DNA of 64,000 nucleotides, from positions 62,001 to 126,000 of the forward strand of contig CAYYKD010000002.1 of NCBI GenBank assembly GCA_964471825.1. The letters run 5' to 3'. The translations under genes and the position numbers were made by a program. How positions within the stretch are numbered: position 1 is the first letter of the stretch; every line of letters starts with the position of its first letter. Source of the stretch: CAYYKD01 sp964471825 (GTDB lineage Bacteria > Spirochaetota > GWE2-31-10 > CAYYKD01). Under the pieces are notes generated by a model that searched no databases, was not told where the DNA came from, and saw only the letters and a program-made list of their open reading frames with translations. Below, piece after piece: positions 17,385 through 26,334 of the stretch.

Positions 17385-19656
17385 TTTTGTCGGATCATTT
17401 AATAAAGATGATCATAATAAAAACGATAACAACCAAGATGATCTAAATAAAAATGAGTTTAGTTTCTATGGGTTAAAATCTAATGGGATAATAGTAAAAT
17501 CACTAATTATTGCAGCGATCTATATCTCATTGATAGTTGTTTTGTCTGTGTTATCAAGTGTAAGCTCGGGATTTCAGGGCATAGTTTCAGTTAGAGATGG
17601 GGTTTCATATGTTAACTATAATCTGCTAATGGAAAATGGGAGTGTCGCAATAAATAATAATTGGGAGTTCTACTATAGACGATTGATCTCACCTGAGGAG
17701 TTTGCCGTTATAGATAATCTAGTTTTAAATGAGTTAGCCTCTGATAAGCTAGTCTTAGATAAAATGAGTCCGTTGATTGTTAAGACACCTGCTTCATGGA
17801 CCTCATATAGTGATAATCAAACTAGATATTCGGGTGACGGCTATGCTACTTACCGTCAGAGAATAATTATTGATACTGACACTAGACTGATAGTCAGATT
17901 TAGAAAGATCGGAACTTCGTGCAGAGTCTGGATAAATGGGTTAGAGAGAATAACAGGCGGGGTTGTTGGAACTGACATTAATACTACAATACCGGGGTAC
18001 AACCGTACATTTGCAATTGTTGAGCCTAAGGATGGACAGCTTGATATTGTGGTACAGGCGGCCAATTTTCACCATAGATCAGGTGGGATTAGGGAGTCTA
18101 TAGAGATAGGCACTATCCCGTTGATGCGCAGGAATATATATATCATCAACACTATTGAGATTCTATCACTTGGAATGCTTTTTATCATATTTGTATATCA
18201 TCTCATGCTCTTTGTAGCGTACCGTGAAAGGGTAGAATACCTGTTTTTTTCACTCTTTTGCCTGTCAATATCGATAAGATTTTTTATTGATTCATCTGAG
18301 GTTCTGTTTTATATATCAAGGATAGTCGATTGGCGATCGTTGGTAATTCTTGACTATCTCACAGTGGTAACCAGCCCATATCTATACTTTATGTTCCTTG
18401 CTTCGATCTATCCTCTAAGATTCTCTAAAATTGAGAAGATGATCGTTACATATGATGTCTTTGTTTTTTCATTGTTTGTACTATTTACTCCTGTGAAGGT
18501 ATTTACCGGTGCAAATGAGCTTCTATATGGTCATTTTGTATGTGTCGGGATCTATATGGTGGTAAAAATTGTCTATGCAGTTATCAAGAAGGAAAAGGAT
18601 GCGATCTATATTCTTACTGCAGTCTCTATACTCTTTGGTGCATCGATCTACGACCTTCTTTCTTCAATTGATCTTTATAGCGGTAATTACTATTTTCATA
18701 TTGGGATGATGTTTTTTCTTTCTATTCAGTCTGTTGTTCTTGCGGGTAGGGTGAATAGCAATCTAGAAAGAAGTCATCAGCTGCAGAGGGAGTATGAGGT
18801 TACAAATAGAAACTATGAAAGGTTTGTTCCTGCTGAGTTTATCTCAAAGTTAGGTAAGAAAGATATTGTAGAGTTGAAACAGGGAGATTTTATAATTGAT
18901 GATATTACTATTGCATTTATCGGACTGACTAGGGGGCGAGAAGAGTATAACAGATTAACAGATGTCGATAGAATTAGATTTTTAAATAAAATGATAGATA
19001 TTATCAATAGCTCTCTGGAAAACAACGGCGGTTTTATAGATAAGTTGACTGTTACCGATATAATGGTTATCTTTCCTGACAATCCTCAAAATGCATATCG
19101 GGTCTGTAGAAGGATTATGGAGGAGACCGAACGATATTTTAATGAGTCTGAGTATAATATCCGACTTGGAATCGGGATTCACACAGGTGAGGCGGTTCTG
19201 GGTATTATTGGTGAACAGGAGCGAATGGAGAGTACGGTTATATCTGATGCGGTAAATCTTGCAAGTAGAATAAAGAATCTAAATAGTTATTTTGATACCG
19301 GAATGTTAGTAACTAATTCTACCTACGCCGGTTTATCAGATGAGGTTTTCTATAACTCAAGATTTCTCGGGCGGGTCAAGGTCAAGGGAAAGAATGAATC
19401 AGTAAATATATTTGAGGTGTTTACTGATAATAAGCCTGACACCATCATTAAGATTAACACAAAAGACTATTTTGAGAGTGGACTTTTTGCCTATCACAAA
19501 AAAGATATGCAGACTGCAAAGAGGGTGTTTTCGGAGATATATTCCTCAAATCCATCTGATAAGCTATGTAGTTATTACCTTGAGAGGTCGTGTTTCTTTA
19601 TAGATAATCCACAGATGCTTGATGAAGAGCTGTTTGAAGTAATTAAGAAAAAATAG
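17374..19656 (+). CDS. 7TM-DISM receptor with class III cyclase domain, Asn/Arg half (C2-like)
   Basis: 760 residues from this ATG; an in-frame ATG lies 9 bases earlier. GGATGG sits before the one chosen. A membrane segment (about 40-62) leads into a DISM-type extracytoplasmic beta domain (about 80-245), seven membrane segments (about 255-460), the FVPAEFISKLGKKDI linker and a class III cyclase domain (about 508-680). The first metal aspartate is replaced by glycine (G517 in AFIGLTRG). D562, K557 (shifted by one residue), T621, N628 and R632 (AVNLASR) are intact. This is the reverse of its upstream neighbour, so the pair likely forms one shared active site making a cyclic nucleotide, probably cAMP (inference). 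It overlaps the previous gene by 11 bases. Confidence 0.88.
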   Translation: MKHNFVGSFNKDDHNKNDNNQDDLNKNEFSFYGLKSNGIIVKSLIIAAIYISLIVVLSVLSSVSSGFQGIVSVRDGVSYVNYNLLMENGSVAINNNWEFYYRRLISPEEFAVIDNLVLNELASDKLVLDKMSPLIVKTPASWTSYSDNQTRYSGDGYATYRQRIIIDTDTRLIVRFRKIGTSCRVWINGLERITGGVVGTDINTTIPGYNRTFAIVEPKDGQLDIVVQAANFHHRSGGIRESIEIGTIPLMRRNIYIINTIEILSLGMLFIIFVYHLMLFVAYRERVEYLFFSLFCLSISIRFFIDSSEVLFYISRIVDWRSLVILDYLTVVTSPYLYFMFLASIYPLRFSKIEKMIVTYDVFVFSLFVLFTPVKVFTGANELLYGHFVCVGIYMVVKIVYAVIKKEKDAIYILTAVSILFGASIYDLLSSIDLYSGNYYFHIGMMFFLSIQSVVLAGRVNSNLERSHQLQREYEVTNRNYERFVPAEFISKLGKKDIVELKQGDFIIDDITIAFIGLTRGREEYNRLTDVDRIRFLNKMIDIINSSLENNGGFIDKLTVTDIMVIFPDNPQNAYRVCRRIMEETERYFNESEYNIRLGIGIHTGEAVLGIIGEQERMESTVISDAVNLASRIKNLNSYFDTGMLVTNSTYAGLSDEVFYNSRFLGRVKVKGKNESVNIFEVFTDNKPDTIIKINTKDYFESGLFAYHKKDMQTAKRVFSEIYSSNPSDKLCSYYLERSCFFIDNPQMLDEELFEVIKKK

Positions 19657-19675
19657 ATATGTTTAGAGGGATTTT

Positions 19676-20368
19676 ATGAATAATGCAATTGTAACCGGAG
19701 CATCTTCCGGTATAGGTAAGGATATAGCTTTATATCTTATAAAAAATGGATTCAATGTACTGGGACTTTCAAGAAGTGATCCTAAGATAGATGACCCTAA
19801 TTTTAAACATCATAGAATAGACCTCTCAAAAACATCTGATATATCAAAAAATCTAAAGCCAATAATTAATAACCTTGAATCAATTGATCTTCTTGTTCAC
19901 TCGGCAGGATTTGGTCTGTTTGGGCATCATGAAACCTTAAATATTGAAAAGGTTCAAGAGATGATTGATGTTAATCTATCGTCACCGATAAAAATCACCT
20001 CATTATGTTTACGAAAGATAAAAATGTGTAAGGGAACAGTCATTTTTATCTCCTCTATAACTGCAAGAATTTCTGCATCAATGGGGAGTGCCTATGCGGC
20101 GACTAAGGCAGGTATATCAAGTTTTGCTTCAAACCTATTTGAGGAAAATCGTAAATATGGTGTTAAAATTTCAAATATTCTACCTGATATAACAGATACC
20201 CCATTCTATAACTCCTTGAATTTTAAACCTTCCTCTGATAATCAGTCTTTTATTACGACTGAATGTATAGTAAATGCAGTTGAAATGATTCTAAAATCAC
20301 GAGTTGAGACTGTTATAACTGAAGTTGTCTTACGACCGCAAAGGGTAATCATAGATTTTAAACGATGA
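19676..20368 (+). CDS. Short-chain dehydrogenase/reductase (SDR)
   Basis: 230 residues, classical SDR. The NAD(P)-binding TGASSGIG is at residues 8-15, the HSAGFG segment at about 76-81, the catalytic Ser in FISSITA, and YAATK (Tyr and Lys catalytic) at about 142-146. The substrate cannot be read from the sequence. It starts 20 bases after the second cyclase gene with AGAGGG at good spacing, so it is probably in the same transcript, though a functional link is not obvious. Confidence 0.9.
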   Translation: MNNAIVTGASSGIGKDIALYLIKNGFNVLGLSRSDPKIDDPNFKHHRIDLSKTSDISKNLKPIINNLESIDLLVHSAGFGLFGHHETLNIEKVQEMIDVNLSSPIKITSLCLRKIKMCKGTVIFISSITARISASMGSAYAATKAGISSFASNLFEENRKYGVKISNILPDITDTPFYNSLNFKPSSDNQSFITTECIVNAVEMILKSRVETVITEVVLRPQRVIIDFKR

Positions 20369-20426
20369 TATGACCTTATTAAGTAAACTGTATTAATAAG
20401 TGTCTTATAAAAAACTTATTCATTAT

Positions 20427-20455
20427 TTGACAAACCGTAAAACTTGTTATATTCT
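20427..20455 (+). promoter_or_regulatory. Possible sigma-70 promoter for the chemoreceptor gene
   Basis: TTGACA at 20427-20432 is followed by TATTCT after 17 bases (20450-20455), or by TATATT after 15. It would leave a 5-prime leader of about 180 bases before the receptor start. That leader holds a small hairpin (CAGATA/TATCTG, 20529-20548). Consensus match only. Confidence 0.4.
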
Positions 20456-20642
20456 TTAATTATCATATAAGTTTAATTTTTCAGTTTGAGTATTTATTGA
20501 AATTCATATCGAAGTGGATTTAATAATGCAGATAGGTTTACTTATCTGTTTTAATTTATTGATGTCTTTTTATTATCGATAGTTTTTTAATAATAGTTTT
20601 TTAATAATTGATATTTTAACTTATTACCTTATGGAGGTCTCT

Positions 20643-22670
20643 ATGAACATTGGAAGAGAGTCAAAGATAAAATTGATGTTTTTTTTTGTAATATCTGAGC
20701 TTATTGTTTTAGTATTTATGGATTTTATTCTCTATCCTGTACTTGGGTTGGAGTTTAACATGATTATTAGTGGTTCCAGAAACACATTTATTATACAGAT
20801 GTCTATTCTAATTATTTTTTCGATTATTTTATTGAGACTTATAAGACCGTTTGATAAGCTGAATAGTGATTCAATATCAGAGGATGAGAGAGCCAGGATA
20901 TTATCTGTAGAGAAAAAAATTATGGGAATTATTGTAATTCTTAACTCGGCAGGCTATATAGTCGGGCCGATTCTCGGTGGAATGGCAAGAATGTATCTTG
21001 TTGACGGATTTCTAAGGAATGCCACAGTGAGACTAATGATTTCCTCTTTCTTCCTGGGTCCCGCTGTTGGAATAGTTCAGATCATATATACCTCAACACT
21101 ATTTCATCGAATAAAATCAAAATTAAATATTATTGAATTCACAATTGATAGATATAGCTTAACCCTAAGGAAAAAAACTGTCCTTATTTTAGCAGTGTTT
21201 ATTGCATTTATCAGTGTGTCATCTCTTTTAATTGTATATACTGCTATAGAGAGAGCATCAGGTTTGAGTAATATATTTCTTGTTGTTAAGGATGGTGTTC
21301 TACCTGAATATGCCTCTGATACAGATAGACTCATTAAATTATCTATTGCTTCTAATGATCCCATGATTGTTGAGCTAGCCGGTCGCGTGGAGAAGCAGAG
21401 GAATGATATGGGTATTTATCAAAAAATTATAGCTCTAATGGCTGTTCTAATTTTTTTATTTGTATTTATAGGTATATTCTTGTTTGCCTCAAACCTCTCG
21501 GAACTAATGCAGAGTCTTGTGAGGGGGATTAAGAATATTATTTCTGCCGAAAATAAGGGTAGCAGATTTGTTGTAAAAACAGATGCTGCTGAGATTGGAG
21601 AAATCCAGGTACTTATAAATAATCTTATAGTATCATTAAATAATAAATTCTTGAAGATCTATAGCAGTGCCAATGAGATAATTGAATTGACAGGAAATGA
21701 GAAAGAGCATATAGAAGAACTACTCGGCTCTACAGAGGATATCTATAAGAATGTAGGGGAACTCTCAGTAAGTCTTGATAAACAGGTTGCCAATACAAGG
21801 GAGACCTCGGTTGTTCTTCGGGACACGGTGAAGAGTATCAATGGAAATCTGTTAATGATCTCAGAGCAGTCAGCGATGGTCGAACAGATGAGTGCATCAT
21901 TGACTGAGATGATAGCTTCGCTTAATTCTGTAACCAATTCTATAGAGAATGCTGCCGGATTGATAAGTAAACTTTCTGAGGCATCATTCTATGGCATGGA
22001 ACAGATTGATGAAATGAAAGAAACAATAAGTGATATCTCCAGAGTCGGTGAGGTTATTGGTGGAATAGCAGGGACAATTGAGCAGATAAATGACAAGACC
22101 TCGATTCTTGCCCTGAATGCTGCAATTGAGGCTGCTCATGCAGGGGAGAGAGGAAAGGGCTTTGCGGTAGTTGCAGATGAGGTCAGGAAACTTGCTGAGA
22201 GTACCGGGGGACAGACAAAAGAAATAACTGAACATCTAAAGAGTTTGCGATTAACAATAGATAAGACAGTCTCAAATTCTGTATCTGTCAGCGATGCTAT
22301 TGAGAAAATAAGGGAGGGCGTTGAGGTCACTAATACTCTGATTGTTGAACTTGATAATGCCTCCAGAGAACAGATGATAAATTCTAATGAGAATATGAAG
22401 GCTGTAACCAGGCTTGTTGAAAATACAGGTGTTCTTCTTAAGAATATTGAGGATCAGAAGCAGCAGAATGAGTTTCTTGGTAGAATTGCACTCTCTAATG
22501 AGGCATCAGCTGATGAGATTAGTGTAATTAAGGATAGGCAGGTAAAATATTTTAGTGAGCTAAAGAGTCATTTTGAGAGTTTCTATGGGTATTTTACGAA
22601 GGTAAGCGGCAAACTTCGAGAACTTGAGACTAATTTTGATGATATTGATTTTAGGGATGAACAAAGATAA
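20643..22670 (+). CDS. Methyl-accepting chemotaxis protein with multi-segment membrane sensor
   Basis: 675 residues. The ATG was chosen because GGAGGTCTCT precedes it; an in-frame ATG at 20631 lies within that ribosome site. The N-terminal part has about six membrane segments (near residues 10-32, 43-66, 96-115, 130-155, 185-205, 265-290) with a modest external loop, unlike the usual two-segment receptor. HAMP-like sequence follows, then a long coiled-coil signalling domain. The hairpin tip that contacts CheA/CheW is clear (EQINDKTSILALNAAIEAAH, then GKGFAVVADEVRKLAEST, about 480-515). The ligand is unknown. It is a likely input to the cheW-cheA system encoded upstream. Confidence 0.92.
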   Translation: MNIGRESKIKLMFFFVISELIVLVFMDFILYPVLGLEFNMIISGSRNTFIIQMSILIIFSIILLRLIRPFDKLNSDSISEDERARILSVEKKIMGIIVILNSAGYIVGPILGGMARMYLVDGFLRNATVRLMISSFFLGPAVGIVQIIYTSTLFHRIKSKLNIIEFTIDRYSLTLRKKTVLILAVFIAFISVSSLLIVYTAIERASGLSNIFLVVKDGVLPEYASDTDRLIKLSIASNDPMIVELAGRVEKQRNDMGIYQKIIALMAVLIFLFVFIGIFLFASNLSELMQSLVRGIKNIISAENKGSRFVVKTDAAEIGEIQVLINNLIVSLNNKFLKIYSSANEIIELTGNEKEHIEELLGSTEDIYKNVGELSVSLDKQVANTRETSVVLRDTVKSINGNLLMISEQSAMVEQMSASLTEMIASLNSVTNSIENAAGLISKLSEASFYGMEQIDEMKETISDISRVGEVIGGIAGTIEQINDKTSILALNAAIEAAHAGERGKGFAVVADEVRKLAESTGGQTKEITEHLKSLRLTIDKTVSNSVSVSDAIEKIREGVEVTNTLIVELDNASREQMINSNENMKAVTRLVENTGVLLKNIEDQKQQNEFLGRIALSNEASADEISVIKDRQVKYFSELKSHFESFYGYFTKVSGKLRELETNFDDIDFRDEQR

Positions 22671-22749
22671 TTAAGAAATGATAAAGAAATTAAAGATGAT
22701 TTTGATAGCATAAAGGATTTTTCAACTTAGATAGATGAGGAGTAGAGTT

Positions 22750-23499
22750 ATGGATTTTTCAAATATTAGACCAATTTCACTAAGCACGGATTCTGAGGTC
22801 GGAGTACTTGTCAGTCATGGTTTTACAAGCACACCCGAGTCGATGCGTCCCCTCTGCGAGGCTCTGCATAAAGCAGGCTACAATGTAGAATGTCCGATTC
22901 TATCAGGACATGCAACAAACTGGAAAGATCCGGGTAACTATAAGTACACTGATTGGCTTAACGATCTTGAAAAAGCTCTTGATAAATTAAGGGGACGGAG
23001 TAAGATTGTGTTTCTTGCCGGCCTTTCTATGGGGGGGGCTCTTTTACTTCTCTTGGTTCAGAAGTATCCGGATCTATTTAAGGGGATAGTACTTATAAAT
23101 AATTCTGCTGTCTTTGATGACATAAAGATTAAATTATTACCCATAATTAAATATTTTGTCAGGTCAGCACCACCTGTTGCATCTGATATAAAGAAAGAAG
23201 GGGAAAGAGAGATTGCCTATGATAAACTGATAACAAGCTCTGTGGTTCAACTAGTAAAACTAAATAAGATTATGGTCAGAAATCTTAATAAGGTTGAGAT
23301 TCCTGTGTTGATATTCAAGTCAAGAGAGGATCATGTTGTTCCTTCAAGATCAGCACTTACTGTTTATGAGGGTGTGAAGTCTGAGGATAGAGAGCTAGTC
23401 TGGCTTGATAATTCATACCATGTGGCTACTCAAGATAATGATAGTGAGTTTATGTTTAGCAGAATAATCGATTTCATTAAGAAAAGAATCGGAGACTAA
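22750..23499 (+). CDS. Alpha/beta-hydrolase, carboxylesterase type
   Basis: 249 residues from the ATG that follows GAGGAG at 7 bases; an upstream in-frame ATG (22735) has no ribosome site. It is of the thermostable carboxylesterase/monoacylglycerol lipase type. The oxyanion segment is VSHGFTSTPESMRPL (near residues 17-31), the nucleophile elbow GLSMGG (about 90-95), the acid in SREDHVVP and the histidine in NSYHVATQD. It hydrolyses short or medium acyl esters, probably in the cytoplasm since no signal peptide is present. Three bases separate it from galK, so it begins a small operon. Confidence 0.9.
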   Translation: MDFSNIRPISLSTDSEVGVLVSHGFTSTPESMRPLCEALHKAGYNVECPILSGHATNWKDPGNYKYTDWLNDLEKALDKLRGRSKIVFLAGLSMGGALLLLLVQKYPDLFKGIVLINNSAVFDDIKIKLLPIIKYFVRSAPPVASDIKKEGEREIAYDKLITSSVVQLVKLNKIMVRNLNKVEIPVLIFKSREDHVVPSRSALTVYEGVKSEDRELVWLDNSYHVATQDNDSEFMFSRIIDFIKKRIGD

Positions 23500-23501
23500 T
23501 T

Positions 23502-24662
23502 ATGGAGTATCGTGAAGCTGCGTATAATTTCTTTAAAGGTTCCGAAGATCTGAGGTTTTTCTTTGCTCCGGGAAGAGTAAATCTTATTGGTGAGCATATT
23601 GATTATAATGGAGGGCCGGTTTTACCCTGTGCACTCTCTATCGGCATATATGCTGCTGTGAGAGATCGGGGGGATAATATAGTATCGCTTAACTCAGATT
23701 CTCAAAAGTTATCAATAGAATTTAATTTAGATGATAGTATAGAATATCGAGAGGAAGATGGCTGGACTAACTATCCAAAAGGGGTAATCTCTGCATTGAT
23801 TGATGCAGGCTATAGATTGAAGGGGGGAGACCTGTATTTCTATTCTACATTGCCTTCAAGTTCCGGTCTATCAAGTTCAGCCGCTTTAGAATTACTAACT
23901 GCCTATGCAATACTTATGGCAAGTGGTTATAGAGATGAAGAAATTGATAGAGTGAAACTTGCAATTCTTTGCATGACTGTTGAGAATAAGTTTGTTGGGG
24001 TGGACTGTGGTATAATGGATCAGTTCGCAGTAGCAATGGGGAAAAAGGATCATGCTGTATTGCTAAACTGTGATTCTCTTAATTATAGGATGATACCGGT
24101 TAACCTTGGGGAATATTCGGTAGTTATTATGAATACCGGAAAAAAGAGATCACTTGCTAACTCACAATTTAATCAAAGAGTTGAGGAGTGTAGAAGGGCA
24201 CTGGCTATACTTAGAGACAGACTTGACATTAAGAATCTTTCTGAAATAGATTCACTTGACAGTCTTGAGATTCTAAGAGATGATATTTTAATCAGACGAG
24301 TAAGGCATATTGTAACAGAGACTAAAAGAGTTCTAAGAAGTTGTGAATTGCTAGAAAATAATAAACTTATTGAGTTTGGTCAGATTTTGACCCAGTCTCA
24401 TATTTCATTAAAGTACGATTTTGAGGCAAGCTGTTACGAACTTGATGTAATAACAGATGAGGCTATGAAGATAGATGGAACGCTTGGAGCTAGGATGACA
24501 GGTGCCGGTTGGGGTGGGTGTGCCTTAGCTATAACTAAGACTAGTCAGGTGGCAAGTCTTGTAAAAAAAGTTTCCAAGGTTTATAAGGGGTTAACGGATA
24601 TAAAACCATCATTCTATACAGGTGCGATTGAAAGTGGGGTAAGGGAGATCAAAGATGCGTAG
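23502..24662 (+). CDS. galK: Galactokinase
   Basis: 386 residues, normal GHMP-type galactokinase length. The sugar-recognition signature FFAPGRVNLIGEHIDYNGG is at about 20-38, the ATP-binding LPSSSGLSSSAALELL at about 118-133, and the C-terminal MTGAGWGGCALA at about 331-342. The reaction is galactose + ATP to galactose 1-phosphate, first step of the Leloir pathway. galT and galE are not adjacent. The start follows the esterase stop by two bases and its end overlaps the next gene by eight bases, so the three genes form one tight transcript. Confidence 0.93.
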   Translation: MEYREAAYNFFKGSEDLRFFFAPGRVNLIGEHIDYNGGPVLPCALSIGIYAAVRDRGDNIVSLNSDSQKLSIEFNLDDSIEYREEDGWTNYPKGVISALIDAGYRLKGGDLYFYSTLPSSSGLSSSAALELLTAYAILMASGYRDEEIDRVKLAILCMTVENKFVGVDCGIMDQFAVAMGKKDHAVLLNCDSLNYRMIPVNLGEYSVVIMNTGKKRSLANSQFNQRVEECRRALAILRDRLDIKNLSEIDSLDSLEILRDDILIRRVRHIVTETKRVLRSCELLENNKLIEFGQILTQSHISLKYDFEASCYELDVITDEAMKIDGTLGARMTGAGWGGCALAITKTSQVASLVKKVSKVYKGLTDIKPSFYTGAIESGVREIKDA

Positions 24663-25407
24663 AATTGGACTTAAACTGTGGTCAACCAATGAAAATTATC
24701 TAAGTCACGCAACTCGTCTCTTTGAGGATGGTTACTGTGATTATATTGAACTCTATATTAAACCTGCTTCCGGATATCTGGATATATGGGAGAGGATTAA
24801 AGTACCATTTATAATCCATGCTCCTCATTTTGGTGATGGAGTAAATTTGTCATTGCCTGAAAATATTGAATACAATATGCATTGCTATGAACTGGCTGCA
24901 AAATATGCTGATAGGCTGGATTCCAAAACAATAATTTTTCACCCTGGAGTTGGAGGTAATATTAAGGAGACCGTGAGGCAGCTTCAAGTGATATCTGATA
25001 AAAGGATAGTAATAGAAAACAAGCCACAGTATGGACTTAAAATGGAAAATTGTGTTGGCCATTCCTATGAAGAAATCGATTATCTACTAAAAAACACAGG
25101 TCTACGATTTTGTCTGGATATTGGCCATGCAATATGTTCTGCTAATAGTAAGAGAGTTGATTATTTGGAGTTTATTTCTAAAATGATTTTGTTAGGCCCA
25201 TCAATTTATCATCTTACAGACGGGGATATTAAGTCTGAATTGGATAGACATGATCACTATGGTGAGGGGACATACCCGCTAGATGATATACTTAGATTGA
25301 TGCCCTCTGATTGTATTATAACAAACGAAGCCAAGAAGGACTCAGATTTAACTTTAGATTGTTTTATAAAAGATGTAGAGTTTCTTAGGAAGTTAAAATC
25401 CTTTTGA
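24655..25407 (+). CDS. Xylose-isomerase-like TIM-barrel protein (AP endonuclease family 2 fold)
   Basis: 250 residues. The pattern is the sugar-isomerase/endonuclease IV superfamily barrel: candidate metal ligands in FIIHAPHFG, TIIFHPG, IVIENKP (Glu), FCLDIGHA (Asp, His), IYHLTDGD and ITNEAKK (Glu). Members are epimerases, isomerases or DNA-repair enzymes; the full endonuclease IV ligand set is not clearly spaced, so a sugar epimerase/isomerase is more likely. Its eight-base overlap with galK suggests a role in sugar use (inference). Confidence 0.75.
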   Translation: MRRIGLKLWSTNENYLSHATRLFEDGYCDYIELYIKPASGYLDIWERIKVPFIIHAPHFGDGVNLSLPENIEYNMHCYELAAKYADRLDSKTIIFHPGVGGNIKETVRQLQVISDKRIVIENKPQYGLKMENCVGHSYEEIDYLLKNTGLRFCLDIGHAICSANSKRVDYLEFISKMILLGPSIYHLTDGDIKSELDRHDHYGEGTYPLDDILRLMPSDCIITNEAKKDSDLTLDCFIKDVEFLRKLKSF

Positions 25408-25804
25408 ATACATCTCTAAATATCTTATTTGTTTTTAACATTTTTTCATCGGTATTAATAAGACTCAGCAGTTCATTTTTATCTTCAGAATTATCTGTTA
25501 TTAATATTGTTTCTTTTAGTTCATTAAGAATAAATTTTCTATAGAATCTATTGTATTTAAAAAATGTGTTTTTAAGGATAAAGTGAATCAAGAGGCTAAT
25601 AATAAGCAATAAAAATAGACCTGTTTTATATGGACATGATGAATAAAATGCAAAAGGGTTATTGCGCATCATAAAAGATATCCATACAAAGGGTAAATAG
25701 TAGATAAAGATTCCATAAAGATACCGTTTTTCAAATCCTGCTCTGTATATGTTGAATTTACCTTCTATATTTAGTATCACTTCCCTTATTAGATCTCTAT
25801 CCAT
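25385..25804 (-). CDS. Small membrane protein, unknown
   Basis: 139 residues from the ATG preceded by GTGAGG; longer in-frame starts further up lack ribosome sites. Two membrane segments are visible (about 32-50 and 63-82, GLFLLLIISLLIHFIL), with a basic C-terminal helical tail. No family recognised. It converges on, and overlaps by 23 bases, the end of the TIM-barrel gene. Confidence 0.6.
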   Translation of the reverse strand: MDRDLIREVILNIEGKFNIYRAGFEKRYLYGIFIYYLPFVWISFMMRNNPFAFYSSCPYKTGLFLLLIISLLIHFILKNTFFKYNRFYRKFILNELKETILITDNSEDKNELLSLINTDEKMLKTNKIFRDVFKRILTS

Positions 25805-26005
25805 TTTAAACCTCACAAGATATATACAATGAAAACTTCTCAAAGTCAATTGTTTTGATAAATAGTTATGACTAATTATCATTTTCAATTTTTTAGTTCA
25901 TAATAATAAATGTGAATAAAGATTGTAAAATAATCATTTTTTTTTAATATTTTTATTAGTAATATAAATGAAAAAAATAAATTTTCGTTTTAGTATATGA
26001 GTAGA

Positions 26006-26186
26006 GAGGCTCTTGCAAAAATAAATTTTGAATTTTTGCGAAGCATATTTTTTTGGAAAACAAGGAAAGTTGTGGCAAAAAAACACAGAATAATCACTTT
26101 ATTTGAGTATTTTTTGCCGTAATTTGACGCATGTTTAACAAATAAAAGATCAAGCAAAAAACTGAAGGGATTTTTGCAAGAGCCTC
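26006..26186. mobile_element. 181-bp miniature inverted-repeat element (GAGGCTCTTGCAAAAAT ends)
   Basis: Perfect 17-bp inverted ends: GAGGCTCTTGCAAAAAT at 26006-26022 and its reverse complement at 26170-26186. The element is flanked by TAGA on both sides (26002-26005 and 26187-26190), which fits a 4-base target duplication. It has no coding capacity. Its inside shares long stretches with the 313-bp element at 60548-60860 in opposite orientation, lacking that element's centre. It lies in the 530-base spacer between the small membrane protein gene and recQ; the rest of that spacer is AT-rich with no gene seen. Confidence 0.8.
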
Positions 26187-26227
26187 TAGAGTTTAATTAT
26201 TAAGCTTAAAGTCCGTGAAGTTCCGAT

Positions 26228-26253
26228 GAGTAACTAAATTGAGTAACTAAATT
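26228..26253. repeat. 13-bp tandem duplication upstream of recQ
   Basis: GAGTAACTAAATT occurs at 26228-26240 and again at 26241-26253, about 80 bases before the recQ start. No function is evident. Confidence 0.5.
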
Positions 26254-26334
26254 GAATTGACTTAGCTTAATATAAGTATTATATTTTTACTGTTTCATTG
26301 TATAAAATGAACTAGAATTCATAAAGGTGGAGAT

